Shown here piece by piece: positions 1 to 5,298 of a stretch of 10,983 bases of DNA. The stretch comes from JAKFWF01 sp031365375 (GTDB lineage: Bacteria; Pseudomonadota; Alphaproteobacteria; Rhizobiales; Hyphomicrobiaceae), in contig JANLXZ010000223.1 in the NCBI GenBank assembly GCA_031365375.1, positions 1 to 10,983 of the forward strand, in the 5' to 3' direction. The notes under the pieces are model-generated. The model was given only the letters and a program-made list of their open reading frames with translations. It did not search any database and was not told the origin of the DNA. Positions within the stretch are counted from its first letter, which is position 1, and every line of letters starts with the position of its first letter. The position numbers were made by a program, and so were the translations under genes.

Positions 1-145
1 TTGACCAATGCAAACCCTTGCTGACGAGACACTCGATCGCCTATCCGTTCGCATATCATCCGCCGTCCATGCTATTTGATCGAGACGCAAACCTTTTATT
101 CGAAACGAAATATACTGCGGTTCAATTTGAAGAGATGAAAACCAA
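1..145. other. Upstream region of queC, left edge of window
   Basis: No complete gene is supported here. A reading frame entering from the left edge closes at the TGA at 22-24, so a few terminal codons of an upstream plus-strand gene could be present, but this cannot be tested inside the window. The stretch becomes AT-rich from about 70 to 135, as expected of a promoter region. The best -10-like hexamer is TATACT at 111-116, but no good -35 hexamer sits 16-18 bases before it. Nothing resembling a preQ1 aptamer was found in front of queC. Confidence 0.4.
111..116 (+). promoter_or_regulatory. queC: Possible -10 element for queC
   Basis: TATACT matches the sigma-70 -10 consensus at five of six positions. 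It lies in an AT-rich stretch 30 bases before the queC start and would give a very short leader that still contains the GAAGAG ribosome binding site at 129-134. No convincing -35 is seen at the expected distance, so this is a weak call. Confidence 0.25.
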
Positions 146-853
146 ATGCGCAAAGGATCGACGGCTCTCGTTCTTTTTTCCGGCGGCCAGGATTCGACGG
201 TTTGCCTCGCCCACGCCCTGACGACCTATTCGCATGTTGAAACCGTCGGGTTTACCTACGGCCAGCGGCATGTTGTCGAACTCACGGCTCGGCACGAAAT
301 TCGAGCCGCCATTCCGGGACTGTTTCCCAGATGGGCCAATCGGCTTGGCGCCGACCACGTTCTGGATCTGCCGGCACTGGGCGAGATCAGCGAGACCGCC
401 ATGACGCGTGCAATTGCGATCACCGTCGATGCCACCGGCTTGCCCAATACCTTCGTGCCGGGCCGCAACCTGCTTTTTTTTACTTACGCCGCCGCGCTTG
501 CACATCGGCGCGGCATATCCCGTTTGATCGGTGGCATGTGCGAGACCGATTTCTCCGGTTACCCAGATTGCCGCGATGAAACGCTGCAGAGCCTCGCAAA
601 GACGCTGTCGCTCGGCATGGATCGCGACATCACGATCGAGACGCCATTGATGTGGCTCGACAAGGCAGAGACCTGGGCATTGGCTCATAAGCTGGGGGGA
701 CAAAAGCTGATCGACTTGATCATCGAGACCTCGCACACATGCTATAAGGGCGAACGCGGCAACGCTTATCCATGGGGCCACGGTTGCGGCGTCTGTCCAG
801 CCTGCGCTCTGCGCGAACGAGGGTTTCAAAAATGGCAAGCCGCCAACACCTGA
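146..853 (+). CDS. queC: 7-cyano-7-deazaguanine (preQ0) synthase QueC
   Basis: QueC is the cytoplasmic ATP-dependent enzyme that converts 7-carboxy-7-deazaguanine and ammonia to preQ0 in queuosine biosynthesis. The 235-residue protein has the PP-loop ATP-pyrophosphatase motif SGGQDST at residues 12-18. It also has FVPGRN at 103-108 and the family segment CETDFSGYPDCR at 132-143. The C-terminal zinc site has its four cysteines at 199, 214, 217 and 220 (the last three as CGVCPAC). Length and motif order are those of full-length QueC, with nothing missing. The ATG is preceded by GAAGAG at 129-134 (11-base spacing), and an in-frame stop at 128-130 excludes a longer start. The 3' end overlaps the next gene by 22 bases. 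The partner genes queD and queE are not in the window, while queF lies about 3.6 kb downstream. Confidence 0.97.
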   Translation: MRKGSTALVLFSGGQDSTVCLAHALTTYSHVETVGFTYGQRHVVELTARHEIRAAIPGLFPRWANRLGADHVLDLPALGEISETAMTRAIAITVDATGLPNTFVPGRNLLFFTYAAALAHRRGISRLIGGMCETDFSGYPDCRDETLQSLAKTLSLGMDRDITIETPLMWLDKAETWALAHKLGGQKLIDLIIETSHTCYKGERGNAYPWGHGCGVCPACALRERGFQKWQAANT

Positions 854-1080
854 TCAAAGGAGTCGAGCAGGCAATCGCTGGCGATTGGGAGGGTGCACAC
901 AAGGTCGCTCAGTTCGACGAAGCCGATCGCGACTACTGTTGGCTGCACGCCTGCTTGCACAAAATAGACGGCGACGAGAGCAATGCACGCTATTGGTATC
1001 GCCGCTCGGGCCACGCATACGAAGCGTATTCCGATGCGAGCACGGAACTCGCGGCCATAAAGGCAGCGCTTACATACTAG
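832..1080 (+). CDS. Small helical-repeat (TPR/Sel1-like) protein overlapping queC
   Basis: This is an 82-residue soluble protein without signal peptide or membrane segment. It starts inside queC in another frame, a 22-base overlap that suggests translational coupling. The reading frame stays open further upstream (to 772), but the ATG at 832 is the only plausible start outside the conserved zinc-site region of queC. The sequence resembles a widespread alphaproteobacterial family of very small proteins: a GDWEGAHKVAQ segment at residues 17-27, then CWLHACLHKIDGD at 36-48 and NARYWYRRSG at 51-60. These read as paired helices of a TPR or Sel1-like fold. Its function is unknown to me; such folds usually mediate protein contacts. 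It ends in two consecutive in-frame TAG codons, 19 bases from the convergent kinase stop. The gene is probably real given the recognisable pattern. Confidence 0.75.
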   Translation: MASRQHLIKGVEQAIAGDWEGAHKVAQFDEADRDYCWLHACLHKIDGDESNARYWYRRSGHAYEAYSDASTELAAIKAALTY

Positions 1081-1099
1081 TAGCGGCGGTCATCGCAAT

Positions 1100-3631
1100 T
1101 CAATTGAGCGCATTGGCAGCATTGCAGTTAAGCAGCCACGTCAGGCCGGTCGGCTCATACTTGAGTTCGACCTTCCCGTTGACGCTGGTCTCAACCATCA
1201 TCGAAATGACCGAGCTGCCGAAGCCCCGCCGGGCCGGCGCAGCAACCGGCGGGCCACCGCGTTCGATCCAACTCATTGAAAATTCGCCACCGCTCGACTG
1301 CCATTCGATTGTGACGCTTCCGGTATCATTAGCCAGTGCGCCGTGCTTGCTGGCATTCGTCGCCAGTTCGTGGATCGCCATGCCAATACTTTGGGCCGCC
1401 GATGGCGAAAATCGCAACCGCGGACCTTTGATCGATATTCTTTCTGCGAAGAGGTCGGAGAACGGTGCGATCTGTGCCCTGACGAGATGCTCGATCCCGA
1501 CACCGCGCCAATCATTTCGGATGAGCAAGTCTTGATTGGCCGAAAGCGATTGGATACGCGCAGCGAAATGCGTCATGAAATCTTTCGGGCTTGACGTTAG
1601 TGTTTGCCGCGCAATCGCCTGCACGATGCCCAGCAAATTCTTGGAGCGATGATTTACTTCGCTCAACAATAGCCGGATCTGTTGCTCATGTTGCTGGCGT
1701 TCGGTCAGATCGTAGAAGTAGCAAACGACGCCGTATGTACCGTCGAGCAATGAGACACGCTCGATTTGCCAATCATAGGCTTCGACGACTTCGATATCTG
1801 CCCTTGATTGGGTAAGGCTCGGTGCGCGATATCGCTGTCCAGTGGCAAGCGTGCGCTTGAAATGACCGATCGCCTCGCTGGCGAATGGTTCAGGCCAAAT
1901 AATGCGCATTACCTCCGCAAAATCTCGGCCGATCAGCGGACGAACTGACTGGAACACGTTCTGCGCACCGGCGCTGACCTGAGCGAGGCGAAACTTTGCG
2001 TCGACAAGGTAGACACCAAATGGCGCCTCTTTGATCAAATTGAGATAAATCGCGTGGCTGCGGCGCAGCAAGTCCTCGGTTTTCTTTCGCGCAGTAAGAT
2101 CACTACCCGATGGTATCAAAAATGTGATTTCACCATTTTCATTGCGTAGCGGCGAGAGCTGAAAATCGATCCACACGAGAGTATCTCCCGACATGCGAAT
2201 CTGCACATCGAAGCGGACCGCTTCACCTTTCTTGGCTCTCCTGTAGGCGCCGATGAATTGGGCCTGCGCGTCGGCCGAGTAATTACACCAATGGCATTCC
2301 CATAACTTCTTGCCGATAACGTCCGCGGATTTCAAACCGGCCGCCTCGAGCGGTGCTCGGTTGGCCTCGACCAGAGTTCCGTCGAGGGTGAGGACAGCCA
2401 CGAACGCATACAAATTATCCATCACACTTCGGGTGAAACGCTCGCTTTCACGCAACGCTTTTTCGGTCACCTTACGAGATGTGATATCACGACCTTCAGG
2501 GACCAAAAGCACGACCACACCTTCATCGTCCCGAACCGGATTGATGGTGAGATCAACGCAGGCTTCGGCGCCGTCTTTGAGGGAATAAAGCGCTTCGAAC
2601 CGCATGAACTTTCCGAGGGCGGCGTTATTGACCGCATCGCGGACGCGAGCTTGTTCTTCCGGATGGTTTGCCCACCACGGCGTTTCCCAGAAAGGTTGCC
2701 CAATAACCTTAGCGGGGCCGGTATCCACAGCTTGAAGCGCTGCCCTGTTCGCTTCGAGCACCGTGCCATCTGGGGTGAGCAATCCAGCGTACTCGTGCAT
2801 CGAATCGAAGATGCCGCGAAACCTTTGCTCACTCTCACGAAGCTTACTCTCAGACCGTTTTCGGTCTGTGATCTCGGTCACCCAGACGCCGACCATCGCG
2901 ATGTCACCGGCAAAATCGTGCACCGGAAAAAAACCGGTCAACCAATGCCGCCTCTCGCCGACCTTGAGCGGCGTTTCACCGGACATCTCATGATTTGAGA
3001 TCGCGTCGCCCGTGGCAAACACTTGGTCGATCAGCGGTCCGAAAGTCAATGCAGTCTCCGGCATCAACTCTTCAATCGTTCGCCCTACGTGGTCGTGAGT
3101 CGGGATTCCGTTGATTTGAGCGAGCGCCTTATTGATCCTCAAATACCGATGAGACGCATCGAAATACGCAAAACCCAGGGGTGTACTTGTCAGCAGCGCC
3201 TCGAGTTCGGTCGATCGTTGCTTTAGGGCGCGCGCGGCGCGTTTTTGCTCGCTAATATCGCGCACGATTTTGGAGGCGCCGATGATGTTGGCGCCTGCAT
3301 CGCGCATCGGCGAAATTGTGATAGACACCTCGATCGGTCGCCCATTCATATGGAGACGGATCGTCTCGTAATGCTGGATGCGTTCGCCCCGCCCGATTCG
3401 CTCGAGAATATCGTCTTCTTCGCCTTGCCGGTCGGCTGGGATCAGCTGCCGGATTGATCGGCCGATAATCTCGTCCGGCTTATAACCGAATAAGCGCTCT
3501 GCGCTCCCGTTCCAACTGGTGATCGTACCGTCTAGCCTCTTGCTTATTATAGCGTCGTTCGAAGATGCGACGATTGCAGCAAGAAGAGCTGCCGTCTCTT
3601 CGCCGCTAGACACTGCAAAACGTTCCGCCAT
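1100..3631 (-). CDS. Cytoplasmic five-PAS HWE-family sensor histidine kinase
   Basis: This 843-residue hybrid-free sensor kinase has no transmembrane segment or signal peptide, so it should sense intracellular or diffusible signals. Five PAS domains can be read in series at roughly residues 13-128, 140-258, 270-387, 398-516 and 528-645. Most end in the usual DIS/DIT/DLT-x-RK or ER linker. The kinase core is of the HWE type: phosphoacceptor His661 in EVNHRSKNLL, the N box HELATNA at 754-760 with the family histidine, the W788-x-E790 pair, and a short G box near 803-806. PAS3 and PAS4 resemble each other and look like an internal duplication. No response regulator gene is adjacent, so its partner is unknown. 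The ATG at 3631 is chosen because GGA lies 5 bases upstream; a TTG at 3640 would add three residues. HWE kinases often act in light, stress or general stress signalling, but the ligand cannot be told here. Confidence 0.92.
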   Translation of the reverse strand: MAERFAVSSGEETAALLAAIVASSNDAIISKRLDGTITSWNGSAERLFGYKPDEIIGRSIRQLIPADRQGEEDDILERIGRGERIQHYETIRLHMNGRPIEVSITISPMRDAGANIIGASKIVRDISEQKRAARALKQRSTELEALLTSTPLGFAYFDASHRYLRINKALAQINGIPTHDHVGRTIEELMPETALTFGPLIDQVFATGDAISNHEMSGETPLKVGERRHWLTGFFPVHDFAGDIAMVGVWVTEITDRKRSESKLRESEQRFRGIFDSMHEYAGLLTPDGTVLEANRAALQAVDTGPAKVIGQPFWETPWWANHPEEQARVRDAVNNAALGKFMRFEALYSLKDGAEACVDLTINPVRDDEGVVVLLVPEGRDITSRKVTEKALRESERFTRSVMDNLYAFVAVLTLDGTLVEANRAPLEAAGLKSADVIGKKLWECHWCNYSADAQAQFIGAYRRAKKGEAVRFDVQIRMSGDTLVWIDFQLSPLRNENGEITFLIPSGSDLTARKKTEDLLRRSHAIYLNLIKEAPFGVYLVDAKFRLAQVSAGAQNVFQSVRPLIGRDFAEVMRIIWPEPFASEAIGHFKRTLATGQRYRAPSLTQSRADIEVVEAYDWQIERVSLLDGTYGVVCYFYDLTERQQHEQQIRLLLSEVNHRSKNLLGIVQAIARQTLTSSPKDFMTHFAARIQSLSANQDLLIRNDWRGVGIEHLVRAQIAPFSDLFAERISIKGPRLRFSPSAAQSIGMAIHELATNASKHGALANDTGSVTIEWQSSGGEFSMSWIERGGPPVAAPARRGFGSSVISMMVETSVNGKVELKYEPTGLTWLLNCNAANALN

Positions 3632-3746
3632 ATCGTCCAAGGCAATGTTTCCAAGGCTGTTGTAAACCAGCGCCGCACGATTTAACTACATTTCGAACAT
3701 AACGAATCGTACGGTGCAAGCGAACGCTCGTGAAGACAACTATCAA

Positions 3747-3776
3747 TTGGCGCAAAGTGTTCGTTTGAGCTAACAG
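3747..3776 (+). promoter_or_regulatory. Weak candidate promoter for the transporter-queF unit
   Basis: TTGGCG (3747-3752) matches four of six -35 consensus positions and TAACAG (3771-3776) matches three of six -10 positions, with 18 bases between. A start near 3783 would give a leader of about 60 bases that includes the whole candidate pseudoknot at 3807-3842. Transcript-end data are needed to confirm it. Confidence 0.2.
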
Positions 3777-3806
3777 TAAATCATCGTCAACCACGGGACC
3801 AACCCG

Positions 3807-3842
3807 AGCGCGCCATCTCGTTGCGCTATAAAAATCGGAGAT
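3807..3842 (+). promoter_or_regulatory. Candidate H-type pseudoknot over the transporter ribosome binding site
   Basis: AGCGC at 3807-3811 pairs perfectly with GCGCT at 3823-3827 (P1, five pairs plus a possible G-U). ATCTC at 3815-3819 in its loop pairs perfectly with GAGAT at 3838-3842 (P2, five pairs), across an A-rich stretch ATAAAAATCG at 3828-3837. P2 would mask most of the CGGAG Shine-Dalgarno at 3836-3840 of the downstream queuosine-precursor transporter. This is the architecture of preQ1-I riboswitches, and CTATAAAAA also occurs in the Bacillus subtilis queC aptamer. However, the conserved tail ACTA and the ligand-binding loop cytosine context are not reproduced. Short helices like these can arise by chance, so the assignment is speculative. 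Confidence 0.25.
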
Positions 3843-3845
3843 TTC

Positions 3846-4409
3846 ATGACACTCGACCGCCGCATCGCGGAGGGGTTGGCGTTCCTTGCCGCCTTCGCCC
3901 TATGTATTCCCGCCGCCAACTGGCTGATCGGTCACGTCGGCACCACCTGTTTGCCAAATAACGGCCCCTGCCTCATACCCGTTGCACCCGGCCTACAAGC
4001 GCCGAGCGGGGTGTTGATGATCGGTCTCGCACTGGTATTACGCGACTTGGTGCAACGCCGATTGGGCTTGAGCTGGTCATTTGCCGCCATCATCGCTGGC
4101 ACGGCGTTGTCGGCACTAATTGCACCGCCCGCACTCGTGATCGCCTCGGCCGCGGCTTTTCTCATCTCCGAGCTGGCCGATCTCGCGGTGTACACCCCAC
4201 TGCAACGGCGTGGTCTGGTTTTGGCGGTGGTTGCCAGTAGTGCCGTTGGGTTGGTTGTCGACAGCGTTGTTTTCTTGCTGCTGGCGTTCGGGAGCCTTGA
4301 TTATTTGGCTGGCCAGATTGTCGGTAAGGCCTGGATGGTTCTGTTCGCGATCCCGTTGATCGCCTGGTTACGCCGTCGCGACGAGCGCCTCGGCTTGGCG
4401 CCAGCGTGA
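3846..4409 (+). CDS. Queuosine-precursor transporter, YhhQ/VUT family
   Basis: This 187-residue inner-membrane protein has about six hydrophobic segments (near residues 10-28, 54-66, 77-92, 94-112, 123-149 and 160-175). It belongs to the VUT/YhhQ family (COG1738); the Escherichia coli member imports preQ0 and preQ1. Family features include RDLVQRR at 66-72, SELADLAVYTPL at 108-119, VDSVVFLLLAFG at 138-149 and GQIVGKAW at 156-163. CGGAG at 3836-3840 precedes the ATG by 5 bases. The stop is 12 bases before queF, so the two are almost certainly cotranscribed, and this neighbour strongly supports a queuosine role. It is somewhat shorter than the E. coli protein but keeps the core. The substrate (preQ0, preQ1 or queuine) cannot be read from sequence alone. 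Confidence 0.88.
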   Translation: MTLDRRIAEGLAFLAAFALCIPAANWLIGHVGTTCLPNNGPCLIPVAPGLQAPSGVLMIGLALVLRDLVQRRLGLSWSFAAIIAGTALSALIAPPALVIASAAAFLISELADLAVYTPLQRRGLVLAVVASSAVGLVVDSVVFLLLAFGSLDYLAGQIVGKAWMVLFAIPLIAWLRRRDERLGLAPA

Positions 4410-4421
4410 AGGATATTGCAG

Positions 4422-4871
4422 ATGAGCCACGCGATCCAACTAGGCCAACAAGTTGGCCTGCCCGCTAGTCCCACCGAGGCCGAACTGGATCGTGTGCCCA
4501 ACCCGCACCCCGACGCCGCTTACGTCGCACGCTTCACTGCCCCCGAGTTCACATCGCTCTGTCCTGTCACCGGACAACCCGACTTCGCCCACATCGTCAT
4601 TGATTACGTGCCAGCTGCTTGGCTCGTCGAAAGCAAAAGTTTGAAGTTGTATTTGGCGTCATTCCGCAATCACGGCGCCTTCCATGAGGACTGCACGATT
4701 GCAATTGGCAAACGGCTCGCCCTCCTGTTGCAACCGGCGTTCCTGCGCATCGGTGGCTACTGGTATCCGCGCGGTGGCATACCGATCGACGTGTTTTGGC
4801 AAACCGGCACTCTTGCTGATGGCGTTTGGTTGCCCGATCAGGGTGTGGCGCCCTATCGCGGACGCGGTTAA
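4422..4871 (+). CDS. queF: NADPH-dependent preQ0 reductase QueF (short, unimodular type)
   Basis: QueF reduces the nitrile of preQ0 to the aminomethyl group of preQ1, the base that tRNA-guanine transglycosylase inserts into tRNA. The 149-residue protein is the short single-domain form, as in Bacillus subtilis, not the fused form of about 280 residues in E. coli. Catalytic Cys47 lies in EFTSLCPVTGQPDFA and the proton-donating Asp54 follows in the same motif. The QueF NADPH-site signature ESKSLKLY is at 70-77, then FRNHGAFHED at 81-90 with the substrate-binding glutamate. AAGGA at 4409-4413 is 8 bases before the ATG at 4422; a TTG at 4416 is in frame but badly spaced. The gene sits directly behind the transporter. 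Having both QueC and QueF implies de novo preQ1 synthesis, with import as a supplement. Confidence 0.96.
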   Translation: MSHAIQLGQQVGLPASPTEAELDRVPNPHPDAAYVARFTAPEFTSLCPVTGQPDFAHIVIDYVPAAWLVESKSLKLYLASFRNHGAFHEDCTIAIGKRLALLLQPAFLRIGGYWYPRGGIPIDVFWQTGTLADGVWLPDQGVAPYRGRG

Positions 4872-4880
4872 TTTTTTCTA

Positions 4881-4955
4881 ATGGGTGTCACGACGGATTT
4901 CATATTCCCTGGCCGTTGATAAGGTGGATCACCCATCCTCAGGAGGAATACCCAT
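4881..4955 (+). promoter_or_regulatory. Leader with two alternative pairings before the small secreted protein
   Basis: ATGGGTG at 4881-4887 is the perfect complement of CACCCAT at 4930-4936. Its first six bases also complement ACCCAT at 4950-4955, which includes the first two bases of the start codon. The two pairings exclude each other, so one leaves the start open and the other closes it. A smaller hairpin TCCT (4936-4939) with AGGA (4944-4947) can cover the AGGAGG ribosome binding site. These are visible complementarities only; no known riboswitch class is recognised. Confidence 0.2.
4941..4946 (+). promoter_or_regulatory. Consensus Shine-Dalgarno AGGAGG that fixes the start at 4954
   Basis: AGGAGG stands 7 bases before the ATG at 4954. 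It decides against the in-frame upstream start at 4885, which would put a hydrophilic extension in front of the signal peptide. It is the strongest ribosome binding site in the window. Confidence 0.85.
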
Positions 4956-5253
4956 GAAAATCATCGCAACGGTTGCCGGCGGTTTACTGGCAACGGGACT
5001 TTTTGCATCGGCGGCGGGCGCAGCTCCGCTGGGCAACTTTTCGAAAGACGCAGCGCCTAGTGCCGATCCGCTGGTGCAACTCGTCCACAACGTGCATCGC
5101 GCTTGCTCGGTAGGTCCCAACGGTTGGCACTTCCACACTCGTCGTGGCGTGCGGGTCGCTTGCCGTCCGGTTCGGCCAGGCCGCTATTGGACCTGGCGCT
5201 CCGAAGGCGGGCGTAACGGCTGGTGGCATTCACGGGAACGTCGCTGGCACTAA
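4954..5253 (+). CDS. Small exported Trp/Arg/His-rich protein of unknown function
   Basis: This is a 99-residue precursor. Residues 1-23 form a typical Sec signal peptide (Lys2, hydrophobic core, ASAAGA just before AP), so the mature protein of about 76 residues should be periplasmic or secreted. It contains two cysteines, Cys51 and Cys70, which could form a disulfide bond. The C-terminal half is dense in tryptophan, arginine and histidine (GWHFHTRRG at 57-65, RYWTWR at 77-82, GWWHSRERRWH at 89-99). Similar short GWH/CRP/RYW proteins of unknown role are common in rhizobia-like bacteria. The gene has a consensus AGGAGG and its own terminator, suggesting a well-translated unit that may be transcribed from queF or from its own promoter in 4872-4940. 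The function is not recognised. Confidence 0.82.
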   Translation: MKIIATVAGGLLATGLFASAAGAAPLGNFSKDAAPSADPLVQLVHNVHRACSVGPNGWHFHTRRGVRVACRPVRPGRYWTWRSEGGRNGWWHSRERRWH

Positions 5254-5261
5254 CAACGTCT

Positions 5262-5298
5262 GGAAGGCTGGAGCCTTTGGCCCAGCCTTCCTTTTTTT
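5262..5298 (+). terminator. Rho-independent terminator of the small secreted protein gene
   Basis: GGAAGGCTGG (5262-5271) pairs perfectly with CCAGCCTTCC (5282-5291). An inner GCC/GGC can extend the stem past a bulged A, and seven T follow at 5292-5298. It lies 8 bases after the stop codon on the plus strand. The T tract runs into the thrS stop codon (TAA at 5299-5297 on the minus strand), so this structure sits exactly at the convergent junction. On the minus strand no T tract follows the hairpin, so it should terminate mainly plus-strand transcripts. Confidence 0.92.

Larger units (their letters stand above)
3632..3845. other. Divergent intergenic region between kinase and transporter genes
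   Basis: About 210 bases separate the divergent starts. The middle (3680-3780) is AT-richer and must carry promoters for both sides, although no hexamer pair is strong. On the plus strand TTGGCG at 3747-3752 and TAACAG at 3771-3776 with an 18-base spacer is the best pair for the transporter unit. The small inverted repeat TTCG/CGAA around 3692-3706 has short arms. No coding sequence is supported. The last 40 bases hold the candidate pseudoknot described separately. Confidence 0.5.

Noticed and set aside
18..221. Plus-strand frame of 67 codons at the left edge
   Set aside because: It overlaps the start of queC in another frame, has no ribosome binding site and no recognisable sequence.
122..838. 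Long minus-strand open frame (238 codons) opposite queC
   Set aside because: It mirrors queC almost end to end and its translation has no recognisable domain. QueC motifs are complete on the other strand.
885..1535. Plus-strand open frame of 216 codons across the small gene and the kinase 3' end
   Set aside because: It runs through two better supported genes in other frames, including the conserved ATPase part of the kinase, and has no ribosome binding site or recognisable motif.
3796..3822. General stress (EcfG-type) promoter resembling GGAAC then CGTT before the transporter
   Set aside because: The first element reads GGACC and the gap is 18 bases, so both sequence and spacing deviate from the consensus.
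4850..4877. Terminator after queF suggested by a T run at 4872-4877
   Set aside because: No stable hairpin precedes the T run; the GCGG repeats just before it are direct, not inverted.
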